A stretch of 46,097 bases of DNA from Candidatus Moraniibacteriota bacterium (GCA_023261645.1 JAHFOO010000002.1:63189-109285); one strand, 5' to 3'; positions 1-7,787 are shown, counted from the first letter of the stretch. The notes: generated by a model not told the origin, from the letters alone. A program made the numbers and translations.

Positions 1-304
1 AAGTCCCAAAAGATACCACGCTATCTGAGTCCCGCGATAGAGTGGCTTTGTACTACCCGATGTCATTGCGTCCATAAGAGTCTGTGTTAATGAATGAGAG
101 AGTACCGTGATGTTTTTCTAGGTAACCGCATAGGGTTACGTTAATGATAAGGAAGTTGCTTTCGTCGTATATATAGTATACACCTAAAATGTGTAGAAAT
201 TTCAAAAAGTCAAGCTCTTACCTTAAGGAGCCATCCTCTATTTCTCGACCAGCCTTGTTTCGATAAAACTCCGATAATATGTCTGAATCGGATCGATGTA
301 AGAG
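1..304. other. Intergenic stretch without a supported gene
   Basis: No convincing open frame crosses this stretch and nothing clearly enters from the left edge. The only structure seen is an imperfect hairpin at 16-45 (CCACGCTATC paired with GATAGAGTGG, one mismatch). It is followed by CTTTG rather than a real T tract, so it may be the weak terminator of a gene lying left of the window. The rest is AT-rich with scattered stops in all frames. Confidence 0.4.
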
Positions 305-333
305 TTGATATTTCTATCATTTACCGATATACT
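305..333 (+). promoter_or_regulatory. Sigma-70-type promoter of the ferredoxin gene
   Basis: TTGATA at 305-310 and TATACT at 328-333 are separated by exactly 17 nt. The expected start site near 340 leaves only about 5 nt before the ATG at 346 and no room for a Shine-Dalgarno sequence, so the mRNA is probably nearly leaderless. Confidence 0.7.
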
Positions 334-345
334 GTATGAACACTT

Positions 346-687
346 ATGGAAGAAACAACCCCATCATCAAAGGATACTCGAGCCACTATCAAGGTCTGCT
401 TGCATAGGAAATGTTGTCAAAACGGAGCTGAGGATATCTACAGGAATCTCAAGGAAGGTCTGACAAAAGAAGAGGCTCTTGTTTTGCCTGTCTATGAATG
501 TTTCGGGTTCTGTACTGATGGACCGAATATCGCTATCAATGACAATATCGTGAAGGGTATCCGTCCTTTCACGGTCGTTGAACTGGTACGAAGAGAGCTC
601 GACAATCCATCGTGCAAAGCTGATGGACTCGGATCAAAAAGCATCGATGAACTGGATAGTATTTTGGATGATATCGAGAAATTATAA
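346..687 (+). CDS. Thioredoxin-like [2Fe-2S] ferredoxin family protein
   Basis: A 113-residue soluble protein of the thioredoxin-fold ferredoxin type (the family of NuoE C-terminal domains and small (2Fe-2S) ferredoxins). Likely cluster ligands are Cys18, Cys23 (or Cys24), Cys52 and Cys56, in the contexts VCLHRKCC and YECFGFCTDGP, which match the family pattern of a Cys pair near the first strand and a CxxxC pair after the helix. A further Cys90 and an acidic tail (about residues 95-113) lie outside the core. The family carries electrons, but no redox partner gene is adjacent, so its partner is unknown. The start follows a clear promoter with almost no leader. The next gene begins 151 nt downstream. 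Confidence 0.75.
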   Translation: MEETTPSSKDTRATIKVCLHRKCCQNGAEDIYRNLKEGLTKEEALVLPVYECFGFCTDGPNIAINDNIVKGIRPFTVVELVRRELDNPSCKADGLGSKSIDELDSILDDIEKL

Positions 688-747
688 GTTCAAAGATGTA
701 TCGTGAAAACCTTTCTGTATCACTTTCTGAAACATAATTGCATAAGT

Positions 748-774
748 TTGCTTTTGAAGCATTTTGGGCAGGGT
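748..774 (+). repeat. Decayed partial copy of codons from the next gene
   Basis: The 24 nt TGCTTTTGAAGC...GGGCAGG resemble TGCTCTCGAAGC...GGGCAGG inside the following gene (about 940-963). The five differences are all transitions, with A/T in the intergenic copy. The intergenic copy has no usable open frame. It could be a degenerate duplication remnant or chance. Confidence 0.35.
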
Positions 775-838
775 TGTAAAAAGAAGGTCTTTGTGATAGC
801 TTATCATATCAATCGGTAATAAGCCTTTTGGAAGACGT

Positions 839-1459
839 ATGAAACGAAGTAAGGCCTTTTTTGTCGCCACTATAAAAAATAACCGCAAGAGAATGCTTGC
901 GACTTTTGAACGAGCCCGCCTGCATCGTTACGCGAGTCTGCTCTCGAAGCGTTTCGGGCAGGCCAAAAAACATACACAACAGCTTTTAGAGAACAATCAT
1001 CAGATGCAAAAAAATATATCATCTCTGAGAGAGAATGATGTCTTGAAAAAATCCATAGATTCTTTGAAAGGCTTGCTTCCAAAGATGCGAAAAACCTATA
1101 TCGTCAGTATTACGTGGCTCGGTGCATTTTTTCCGAAGGATATCGATGTTTCTTCGTTCACCAGAAACATATCAGAAAATATCAAACGTTTCTCCTCTGA
1201 AACATACTCGAGATTCGTGATACGTGGCGAGTATACGAAACGAAGTCTGATAATCCTGTTCATATTGGCCTGCTCTCTTGGTATAGTGATCAAAGTTATC
1301 GCGGTACAAGGCGTCACTATCGGCTTCGAAGATTATACGCTGGCTCCGCACAAAACTCTCTACGATATCAATCTCCTGCAACAAAAAATTATCGATCAAG
1401 GGAATGCTCTCTCACAGAATCGTCTGCCAGAGGGTGGAATGTGTCAGGAAGCAGAATAA
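839..1459 (+). CDS. Uncharacterised single-pass membrane protein
   Basis: I do not recognise a family. The 206-residue product starts with a strongly basic, Arg/Lys-rich region (about residues 1-45), continues with a polar helical stretch, and has one hydrophobic segment at about residues 138-155 (LIILFILACSLGIVIKVIAV). A short 45-residue tail follows. The charge pattern suggests the long basic N-terminal part is cytoplasmic and the tail is outside. GGAAG lies just before the ATG. The last codons overlap the start of the DsbA-like gene, so the two are probably translationally coupled and the protein may work with that envelope oxidoreductase. Confidence 0.7.
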   Translation: MKRSKAFFVATIKNNRKRMLATFERARLHRYASLLSKRFGQAKKHTQQLLENNHQMQKNISSLRENDVLKKSIDSLKGLLPKMRKTYIVSITWLGAFFPKDIDVSSFTRNISENIKRFSSETYSRFVIRGEYTKRSLIILFILACSLGIVIKVIAVQGVTIGFEDYTLAPHKTLYDINLLQQKIIDQGNALSQNRLPEGGMCQEAE

Positions 1460-2538
1460 ATAATAATGACACGATTGTAATTGCAATGTCTATGGATACT
1501 TTTTACCCGGAAAAGAACATATCAGAAAAGAAAGAAAGCGTAAAAGTGAAGAATATCTCTGCTCTTGCAATCATTCTTTTTGGATTGTTCATAGGGAGCC
1601 TCTTTGTCGACTTTGCCCAGCTGATGACGGGGAGCGGATTCTCCCGGAGCATCGTGAAGCAGTATAATCTCCTCCAAACAGGAGGGAAGGTATGGGTAGC
1701 GTATGATGAACCGAAGGTGAACGTCCAGGTGGTCACCGACAGTACTTGTACCGAGTGTGATCCGAGCGAAGCGCTGGTTTGGTTGCGACGTGTGATGCCG
1801 ACTATCGAAGCTTCTCCGATCGAAAGCACGTCTGATACTGGAAAATCGCTGATTGAACGGTTCAGTATAGTTTCTCTTCCTGCTCTTATATTTTCTGAGA
1901 ACGTGACCAATACCGATTTCTATACACAAGCATCGAGTTTGTTCACCATAGAAAGCGGGAAATATTTCTTCGATATGGGGAAAATAGGTCTCCCAGTCGG
2001 GAAATACTTGAAATTGCCTGAAGTAAGAGATGATGATATCACGAGCGGTCCGAAAGATGCGAAAGTGAAAATCATCGAGTTTTCAGATTTTCAATGCACC
2101 TATTGCAAGACCTTCCAATCCGATCTGAATACGGTTTTGAAAGAATACGCCGGTAAAGTGTTCTTCGTCTATAAACACCTGCCTCTCTCACTTCACTTGC
2201 AGGCGAACAATGCTGCTCTCGCAGTATCGTGCGCCGATGAGCAGGGGAAGTTCCAAGTCTATGCGGACAATCTTTTCGCGAGACAGGATGAATGGGGGAA
2301 GACAACCGGTACGCAGAAGTTCAAGGATTATTCCTGGCGGTTCGGTCTTGATGGCAGAGCGTTCGCGAAATGCCTCGATACGAAGAAGTATCAGGAGCAG
2401 GTGGATGCTGACAAAGCAGAAGCCGGAAAATTTTTCATCACCGGTACCCCCGGGACGTTCATAAACGGCACATTCCTCTCCGGTGCGGTAGGGAGAGATG
2501 TCTTGAAACAAGTGATCGACGCGGAGCTTGCGAAATGA
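1441..2538 (+). CDS. Membrane-anchored double-thioredoxin-fold DsbA-like protein
   Basis: A 365-residue product from a GTG start preceded by GAGGGTGG; ATGs at 1486 and 1492 are alternatives without ribosome sites. A membrane segment lies at about residues 38-58. Two thioredoxin-like modules follow. The first has Cys103-Thr-Glu-Cys106 with a downstream LP (cis-proline position). The second has Cys219-Thr-Tyr-Cys222 in FSDFQCTYC and the cis-Pro motif GTPGTF, typical of the DsbA/thioredoxin_4 family. Such proteins oxidise or isomerise disulfides outside the membrane. With a CxxC in each module, an internal relay of disulfides is possible but inferred. The gene overlaps the preceding membrane-protein gene by 19 nt and ends at a bidirectional terminator. 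Confidence 0.85.
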   Translation: MSGSRINNNDTIVIAMSMDTFYPEKNISEKKESVKVKNISALAIILFGLFIGSLFVDFAQLMTGSGFSRSIVKQYNLLQTGGKVWVAYDEPKVNVQVVTDSTCTECDPSEALVWLRRVMPTIEASPIESTSDTGKSLIERFSIVSLPALIFSENVTNTDFYTQASSLFTIESGKYFFDMGKIGLPVGKYLKLPEVRDDDITSGPKDAKVKIIEFSDFQCTYCKTFQSDLNTVLKEYAGKVFFVYKHLPLSLHLQANNAALAVSCADEQGKFQVYADNLFARQDEWGKTTGTQKFKDYSWRFGLDGRAFAKCLDTKKYQEQVDADKAEAGKFFITGTPGTFINGTFLSGAVGRDVLKQVIDAELAK

Positions 2539-2554
2539 AATCGATTTTGAGAAC

Positions 2555-2590
2555 AAAAAAACACCCCTGAGCCTGTTGAAGGATGCTTTT
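2555..2590. terminator. Bidirectional intrinsic terminator
   Basis: CACCCCT pairs with AGGATG around a short loop. Read on the plus strand it is followed by CTTTTCTTT and closes the DsbA-like gene. Read on the minus strand it is followed by seven T and closes tRNA-Thr. The arm CTGAGCCTGTTGAAGG resembles a palindromic intergenic motif that recurs in many bacterial genomes; this comparison is from memory. Confidence 0.65.
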
Positions 2591-2595
2591 CTTTG

Positions 2596-2668
2596 AGCCA
2601 CCTTCCAGAATCGAACTGGAGACCTACGCGTTACGAGTGCGTCGCTCTACCAACTGAGCTAAGGTGGC
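2596..2668 (-). tRNA. tRNA-Thr (anticodon CGT)
   Basis: A full cloverleaf is seen on the minus strand. The acceptor GCCACCT pairs with AGGTGGC. The D arm is GCTC/GAGC, the anticodon loop is CTCGTAA with anticodon CGT, and the T arm is TCCAG-TTCGATT-CTGGA. The discriminator base is T and the 3' CCA is not encoded (TCA follows), so CCA must be added after transcription. The anticodon stem has one mismatch at its loop-proximal end. Confidence 0.92.
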
Positions 2669-2705
2669 TTGATGGATTATTTTACCCATTCTCAAAACGT
2701 TTCTT

Positions 2706-2734
2706 ATCATACAGGAGAATGAAAAATATTTCAA
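2706..2734 (-). promoter_or_regulatory. Promoter of tRNA-Thr
   Basis: On the minus strand TTGAAA and TATGAT are separated by 17 nt. The expected start near 2699 gives a leader of about 30 nt before the mature tRNA. It is divergent from the promoter of the gene at 2799. Confidence 0.65.
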
Positions 2735-2741
2735 CCTACTG

Positions 2742-2770
2742 TTTATAATTTCGACATTGTTTGATATAGT
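2742..2770 (+). promoter_or_regulatory. Promoter of the anchored hypothetical protein gene
   Basis: TTTATA and TATAGT are 17 nt apart. The -10 box is preceded by TTGA. GGGAG at 2787-2791 then lies upstream of the ATG at 2799. Confidence 0.5.
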
Positions 2771-2798
2771 ATGAATGTAATTAACTGGGAGAAAAGAA

Positions 2799-3437
2799 AT
2801 GAATAATAAAAAAATCTCTACATTTGTCGGAACAATCATTTTGATTCTTATAGTGATTATAGTTGGGATGGTTGTGTTTGTGTATGAGAAAAAACAGAAT
2901 TGGGGTGTAGTAACAGTACAGACACAGTCTTTAAATAATACAGGTGTTGTCAAGACCACTGGACAAAATAAAGAATCAAGTCCTACTCCACTTATTGTTT
3001 CAAAACCAGCGATTGAATGGGAAAATGTATGTAAAAATATTTCTGCTAGATATCAGGTCAAGTATCCAGATGAATGGGTAATGATTGTAGGGGATGATAT
3101 ACGAGGATTTCAGGTCGTGAATGACTGCAATAATGTTAAAAAGGAGCTGTTATACGGAGGGCGTATCAATCGAATTATGTTTGCTCCAAGTGTAGAAGCT
3201 ATAAGTGGCGGGAGGTTCAGCGGTATTTGGATTACTGCTTTTCCAAACACTACACAGCACAGTTTCGTAGATCCTACTACAGAGTTGACTGTTGATGGCG
3301 AAAAAATGACCTGGGTACATAGAAGCGGTGCTAGGTTGCTCCATCATGGCACTACAGAGTATGAGATAGTAGTTAACGATGATGTTTCTGAAGACTTAGT
3401 TACCGAATTCTTTTCAACGTTCAAATTTCTCCCATAA
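2799..3437 (+). CDS. Membrane-anchored extracellular protein of unknown function, possibly PsbP-like fold
   Basis: The 212-residue product has one N-terminal membrane anchor (about residues 8-30: TFVGTIILILIVIIVGMVVF), a Ser/Thr/Asn-rich linker (about 38-65) and a folded outer domain. The domain contains YQVKYPDEW and ends EFFSTFKFLP, a layout common in small anchored PsbP/DUF-type outer domains of Patescibacteria and Firmicutes; the fold is a guess from these motifs. Three cysteines (about residues 78, 109 and the motif VNDCNN) could form a disulfide. It has its own promoter, GGGAG ribosome site and terminator, so it is monocistronic. Codon use is more AT-rich than in prfB/ftsEX. Confidence 0.65.
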   Translation: MNNKKISTFVGTIILILIVIIVGMVVFVYEKKQNWGVVTVQTQSLNNTGVVKTTGQNKESSPTPLIVSKPAIEWENVCKNISARYQVKYPDEWVMIVGDDIRGFQVVNDCNNVKKELLYGGRINRIMFAPSVEAISGGRFSGIWITAFPNTTQHSFVDPTTELTVDGEKMTWVHRSGARLLHHGTTEYEIVVNDDVSEDLVTEFFSTFKFLP

Positions 3438-3479
3438 AAAACCTCCCTACCAAATATACCCGGTAGGGAGTTTGCTTTT
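3437..3479. terminator. Bidirectional intrinsic terminator between convergent genes
   Basis: CTCCCTACC (3443-3451) and GGTAGGGAG (3462-3470) form a perfect 9-bp stem. It is flanked by AAAAAA on the left and TTTGCTTTT on the right, so it can stop both the gene at 2799 and the minus-strand peptidase gene. Confidence 0.85.
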
Positions 3480-3499
3480 ACAGACGTTGCTGAAGAGGG

Positions 3500-4738
3500 T
3501 CAGTGTTGCCAGAGAATGTTATTGGTGCCGTCACCGTAGGGGTCAACCCGAGTCCAGTTGCCACTTACTTTCTTGTACACCTCGAGGTGTACATGGTATG
3601 CTCCTGAGGCGCCAACATCACCAACGGCCGCAACCTCCTGTAGCCTGGTGACCACTTTGTACCCGTCGTTGTAAATTCCGGATAGCACGGTGGATTCCAG
3701 GTTGTTGTTGTGGAGGAACACGGTCATGTACTCATCGGTCAATCCGTTAATGAACATCGGTCCATGAAGGATATAGAAGGCATGGTAGCCAGTCCAATTC
3801 ACTGAGCTCGTACCTGGTGCTGAAGCCAGTGGACATTGCGTTGTGTTCCTCCATGGTTCTGAGGGAGTTTGCTGAGAAATGGTGCTGGTAGCCACACACA
3901 ATGTTCCTCCAGCTGGTGCAAGAATGGCCGTGCCCTGGGCCTGTGGATAGTCATACCCCGGATGTGCATCATAGTACAGGAAATTACCTGTGTAGTTAAT
4001 GATATTGCTTAGGAGCCAACTTCCTCCGCCGAACTTCAGATACCCAGGGACTGCACAGCTTGAGTAGTTGCTCGAGTTACACGCAAGGCCCGTAGAATAA
4101 CAATGACAGCCCGTTTCAGCATCACCAGATTCATTATTGAATATCGTGATAACCCCGTTTCGTCCGCCTGAATATGGAATTCCGCTTCCCAATGTTCCTT
4201 GATCCATTACTGAGCTTACAGGTGCCGAATAGGCTGTATAGCCACCAAGCGGGAAACTCAGGAACTGTGGTTCCGGTGGATTATTAGCCGGGTACAGATT
4301 ATTTCCCGGATAATACAGTATTCCACAGATATTTGTGCCTGTTGTCGGCCACCAATCTGGGGCACTCATATTAGAGCTCGACCAGGTATTTTGGCTTAGT
4401 GGACAAGACATAATGATACCGCATTCTGCGCAGTACGGTGGATTGGTCACAAACGTTATCAACCGCGTGTTGTGTGAAAGATATGTACCGCCACAAGACC
4501 CATCAGGCGAGTACATAGCGTCACTTTCAACGCCATAATACAGATTGGGATATTCAATCAAGGAATGGGTTGGGTTCTTGAAGTAACACACGTGCACACC
4601 ACTTGGGCCAGTGAATGCGAATGCTTGGTTGAAAGTGATTCCCGAGTATGTGAATGGCAGTGACACAGGATCAATAGCAAAAGCTGCTCTGGAGAACAGA
4701 CTCAAGATGCAGGTAAGAATCATGATGATTTTTTTCAT
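3500..4738 (-). CDS. Secreted M23-family (LytM-type) metallopeptidase
   Basis: A 412-residue product with a Sec signal peptide (residues 1-21, cut after AFA). The first 240 residues are rich in Cys, Ser, Gly, Pro and Asn and match no domain I recognise. The C-terminal domain has the zinc set of M23 peptidases: His258-x3-Asp262 (HPGYD) and His381-Val-His383 within VGASGAYHVHLE. His342 sits near the usual additional histidine. M23 enzymes cut peptidoglycan cross-bridges outside the membrane. About ten cysteines outside the catalytic residues suggest several disulfides, which fits the DsbA-like protein upstream. AAGGAG lies 8 nt before the ATG. Composition (Cys, Trp, Asn) differs from neighbours, so acquisition by transfer is possible. 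Confidence 0.8.
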   Translation of the reverse strand: MKKIIMILTCILSLFSRAAFAIDPVSLPFTYSGITFNQAFAFTGPSGVHVCYFKNPTHSLIEYPNLYYGVESDAMYSPDGSCGGTYLSHNTRLITFVTNPPYCAECGIIMSCPLSQNTWSSSNMSAPDWWPTTGTNICGILYYPGNNLYPANNPPEPQFLSFPLGGYTAYSAPVSSVMDQGTLGSGIPYSGGRNGVITIFNNESGDAETGCHCYSTGLACNSSNYSSCAVPGYLKFGGGSWLLSNIINYTGNFLYYDAHPGYDYPQAQGTAILAPAGGTLCVATSTISQQTPSEPWRNTTQCPLASAPGTSSVNWTGYHAFYILHGPMFINGLTDEYMTVFLHNNNLESTVLSGIYNDGYKVVTRLQEVAAVGDVGASGAYHVHLEVYKKVSGNWTRVDPYGDGTNNILWQH

Positions 4739-4968
4739 GTAAAAACTCCTTGTTTCGTTTCAGGGCTGGAATAATATAGCAGTTGGATGATTTCAGTGTT
4801 TCATAAGGACTTTCCTTTTTGATTGTTAATGAACCAGTTTAGCTTACAAAAAAAAACAGATATGTGTCAATGGTTGATTACTTATTAAATTTGACTGAGC
4901 AGAGGTATTTTATCGTAGTGGTTTTTTTAAAACCAAAATTCTTTGTACTTTTTCTGATTAGATTTATA

Positions 4969-4977
4969 TGGTATACT
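4969..4977 (+). promoter_or_regulatory. Extended -10 promoter of prfB
   Basis: TGGTATACT is an extended -10 element with no good -35 at 17 nt (TTTTTC). The -10 ends 9 nt before the ATG, so the expected transcript start is about 3 nt upstream of or at the start codon, and no ribosome-binding sequence exists. Confidence 0.6.
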
Positions 4978-4986
4978 GAAAAACGT

Positions 4987-6079
4987 ATGAATATGATGCA
5001 AGAAAAAATAGCGGTTCTTCGACAAAAACTCCTGCAGTTGCAGGACTATCTTTGACTTTGGAGAGAAAGCCATCCGCATAAAGGATCTCAGAGTACAGAG
5101 TGAACAGTCCGGTTTTTGGAATGATCCGAAAACGGCTGGTCAGCGTATGCAGGAATTGGAGGCTCTGCAGAATGAACAGCTTTCTTTCCAGAATTTGGAG
5201 AAAAGGGTGTCTGACCTCGAGGGTCTTGCCGATTTGGAAGATCTGGAACCCAAAGATGCCGAGGAGCTTGAGAGAGAATATGCGGAGATAGAGAATGTCT
5301 TCGGAGAATGGGAGCTCAAAACACTTCTCGGAGGCGAATATGACGCCAAAAATGCTCTCCTGACAGTCAGAAGTGGTGCAGGCGGTGTCGATGCCCAGGA
5401 TTGGGCTGAGATGCTCCTTCGTATGTATGTCGGCTATGCCGAGAAGCAAGGATGGAAGACACATCTGCTCGACGAGTCACGTGGTGCGGAAGCGGGCATA
5501 AAAAGTGCTACTATAGAGATAGCTGGATCGTATGCCTATGGATATCTGCACGGAGAGGCCGGCATTCATCGTCTGGTACGACTCTCGCCATTCAATGCGA
5601 ACAGTCTAAGACAGACATCGTTCGCTTCCGTAGAGGTGATGCCGATCATCGATGACAAGGAAATGATGCCTCTCAAGCCGGACGAACTTCGTATCGATAC
5701 CTATCGCTCATCAGGTGCCGGTGGGCAGAATGTCAACAAGACAGAAAGTGCTGTGCGTGTCACGCATATTCCGACGGGTCTCGTAGCAGCCTGTCAGAGT
5801 GAACGCTCCCAACTCCAAAACAAAGAAGAAGCGATGAAGATGCTCCGTTCCAAGATGGCGCAGAAACATATAGAGGAGCAGGCGGAAGCGAAGAGGAAAC
5901 TGCGCGGTGATTTCAAAAGCGCTGCTTGGGGAAATCAGATTCGTTCGTACGTCATCCATCCCTACACCCTTGTCAAAGATCATCGGACCGGTACGGAAAC
6001 GAGTGATACAGGAAAAGTCCTCGGTGGAGATTTGCAGGCTTTTATTGAAAGCGAACTCCGTTACCTTCAGGCACATTGA
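4987..6079 (+). CDS. prfB: Peptide chain release factor 2, made by programmed +1 frameshift
   Basis: RF2 recognises UAA and UGA and triggers peptide release on the ribosome. The gene is read as join(4987..5052, 5054..6079), 363 residues, the usual RF2 length. Codons 1-22 end at CTT followed by an in-frame TGA (5053-5055); a +1 shift at CTTTGAC restores the frame with Asp-Phe-Gly-Glu. The SPF stop-codon-recognition motif is in RLVRLSPFNANS and the peptidyl-hydrolysis GGQ motif is in SSGAGGQNVNK. Near-absence of a 5' leader makes the start (ATG 4987, or 4993/4996) uncertain by a few residues. It is followed after 27 nt by ftsE, an order common in Gram-positive bacteria. Its presence argues against UGA reassignment in this lineage. 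Confidence 0.95.
5041..5056 (+). promoter_or_regulatory. prfB: RF2 autoregulatory frameshift site
   Basis: CAGGACTATCTTTGAC contains the slippery CTT, in-frame TGA and following C. The TAT codon before CTT is also conserved. The internal Shine-Dalgarno element that stimulates shifting in E. coli (AGGGGG) is reduced here to AGGA at the same spacing. By analogy, low RF2 lets ribosomes pause at TGA and shift +1, so RF2 level controls its own synthesis. Confidence 0.92.
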
Positions 6080-6106
6080 TAAAAATATCTTATAAAAAAT
6101 AAAAAT

Positions 6107-6808
6107 ATGCCAGACGTTCAGCCGATAATCAGATTTGAAAATGTTGTCAAGACTTTTCCTGGGAATATTACAGTACTTGATAACATCAACATAGTTTTCC
6201 AACCGGGAGAATTCGTTTCTCTTGTCGGAGCAAGCGGTGCGGGCAAATCGACCCTCCTCAAGCTCATCTATGCCGAAGAAGTACCGACACAGGGAGAGGT
6301 CTATTTCAGTGAGCGACCAGTAGGGAAAATCAACCGTAAACATCTGCCGTTCTTCCGTCGTAATATCGGAACCGTCTTTCAGGACTATAAACTCCTCCCA
6401 CAGAGAACAGCCTTCGAGAATGTCGCGTATGCTTTGGAAGTCGATGGAAGAAGTACAGCGGAAATCAATGAAGAGGTGCCGGAAATTCTCGAAATAGTCG
6501 GCCTCGGCGACAAGATGCACAAATTTCCGAAACAGCTTTCCGGAGGTGAACAGCAACGCGTCTCACTCGCACGCGCCCTCATTCATCGCCCGAAAGTGAT
6601 CATCGCTGATGAACCGACGGGGAACCTCGATCCTGTTTCGGCCGATGAAATCATTCAGCTTTTGCTTGAAATCAATTCATTCGGCACAACCGTCCTCCTT
6701 GCCACACACAACAAAGGTATCGTCGACAAGATCGGCAAACGCGTCGTCCTTCTCAGTAAAGGCCAAGTCATCCATGATCAAAACAAAGGCAAATACATTT
6801 TAAGTTAA
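6107..6808 (+). CDS. ftsE: Cell division ATP-binding protein FtsE
   Basis: The cytoplasmic ATPase of the FtsEX complex, which links the division ring to peptidoglycan hydrolases outside the membrane. The 233-residue sequence has Walker A GASGAGKST (41-49), Q-loop FQDYKLLP (91-98), signature LSGGEQQRVSLARAL (144-158), Walker B VIIADEPTGNLD (164-175) and the H-loop ATHN. All are intact. The ATG is preceded only by an A-rich stretch (TAAAAAATAAAAAT) without a Shine-Dalgarno. It lies 27 nt after prfB and 9 nt before ftsX, so the three are probably one transcript from the prfB promoter. Confidence 0.95.
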   Translation: MPDVQPIIRFENVVKTFPGNITVLDNINIVFQPGEFVSLVGASGAGKSTLLKLIYAEEVPTQGEVYFSERPVGKINRKHLPFFRRNIGTVFQDYKLLPQRTAFENVAYALEVDGRSTAEINEEVPEILEIVGLGDKMHKFPKQLSGGEQQRVSLARALIHRPKVIIADEPTGNLDPVSADEIIQLLLEINSFGTTVLLATHNKGIVDKIGKRVVLLSKGQVIHDQNKGKYILS

Positions 6809-6817
6809 AAAAATATT

Positions 6818-7732
6818 ATGCAAATGCTCAAACTGTGGCGCACCTTCAAAGAGGGGAAAGAGAACTTCATCCGTAATGGCTGGTTGACATTTGCGACAGT
6901 CAGCATACTTTCTCTCTCGCTTTTTATCGTCAGCCTCTCATTCTTGCTCGGAATGACATCACAGCTCATCCTGCAAAATATGCGTGAGAAGGTGAGTGTG
7001 AGCGTCTCTTTCAACCCCGATGTTACGGAAGAGAAAATTTTCGCCATACAGAAAGAGCTGATGACGTACAAGAAAGAAATCGCCTCAGTCGAATATGTTT
7101 CGCGCGATGCGGCATTGACGCAGTTTCTCGCAGAAAGTGGCAATGATCCTACTATCGCCCAAGCAATCAAAGAAATCGGTGAAAATCCACTTTTCGCATC
7201 ATTGGTTATCAGAGCTGTCAAACCGGACGATTATCCTCTTATTGTAAGCGAAATCCAAAAATCGACATTTCAGAATGATATCAGTCGTATTAATTATGAG
7301 AAAAACAAGAAAATCTTCGAGCGCCTCGATCGTATCAATAAAATGACGGGAAAAACAGGACTGGCTCTCGGCGCCATTTTCATCTTTGTTGCCATTCTCA
7401 TCACATTCAATACCATCCGCATCACGATATATTCTCATCGTCAGGAATTCGAAGTGATGCGTCTTGTGGGCGCTTCCAATATCTATGTCCGTATGCCATT
7501 TATCTTCGAGGGTGCGCTGTATGGCCTGGTAGCAGTCCTGGTGACGATTATTTTGCTTTACGGAATAGCTTACTACATTGCACCTTTCACGAACGGAGCG
7601 ATGGCACAGGGCAACTTTATGGATCTCTATCTCAACTATTTCTGGTACCTCTTCGGTGGATTGTCACTGCTTGGTGTCACACTCGGTGTCGTTTCCAGTG
7701 CCATCGCTATCCGTCGTTATTTGAAAGTCTGA
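6818..7732 (+). CDS. ftsX: Cell division permease-like protein FtsX
   Basis: Partner of FtsE, 304 residues. It has a cytoplasmic N-tail, a first membrane helix (about 27-50), an extracellular domain of about 120 residues (50-170), and three further helices (about 178-200, 232-255 and 272-297), the usual FtsX layout. The motif EVMRLVGAS sits between helices 2 and 3 as in other FtsX. FtsX uses its outer domain to activate a coiled-coil hydrolase or regulator. No such gene is adjacent here, but an EnvC-like coiled-coil protein with a C39 domain is encoded at 15388-16716. The leader is A-rich and without a Shine-Dalgarno. Confidence 0.93.
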   Translation: MQMLKLWRTFKEGKENFIRNGWLTFATVSILSLSLFIVSLSFLLGMTSQLILQNMREKVSVSVSFNPDVTEEKIFAIQKELMTYKKEIASVEYVSRDAALTQFLAESGNDPTIAQAIKEIGENPLFASLVIRAVKPDDYPLIVSEIQKSTFQNDISRINYEKNKKIFERLDRINKMTGKTGLALGAIFIFVAILITFNTIRITIYSHRQEFEVMRLVGASNIYVRMPFIFEGALYGLVAVLVTIILLYGIAYYIAPFTNGAMAQGNFMDLYLNYFWYLFGGLSLLGVTLGVVSSAIAIRRYLKV

Positions 7733-7758
7733 TAGCTTTCGGGAATCTCCGCCCTCTC

Positions 7759-7787
7759 TTGACTCAATGACATTTTTGTTGTATTTT
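7759..7787 (+). promoter_or_regulatory. Promoter of the HD-hydrolase gene at 7842
   Basis: TTGACT (7759-7764) and TATTTT (7782-7787) are 17 nt apart. A leader of about 48 nt carries AAAGGAG close to the ATG. Confidence 0.6.

Noticed and set aside
16-45. Hairpin at the left edge as a gene-ending terminator
   Set aside because: Only a weak T tract follows and the upstream gene is not visible, so it is noted but not called.
4864-4986. Upstream extension of the prfB frame to 4864
   Set aside because: It would encode a hydrophobic stretch foreign to RF2 and cross the extended -10 promoter.
5053-5055. In-frame TGA near the start of prfB as evidence of a pseudogene or UGA recoding
   Set aside because: It is the conserved RF2 programmed frameshift site; both frames together give a full-length RF2.
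5711-6556. A 281-codon minus-strand frame over prfB and ftsE
   Set aside because: It crosses two well-supported genes and has no recognisable domain.
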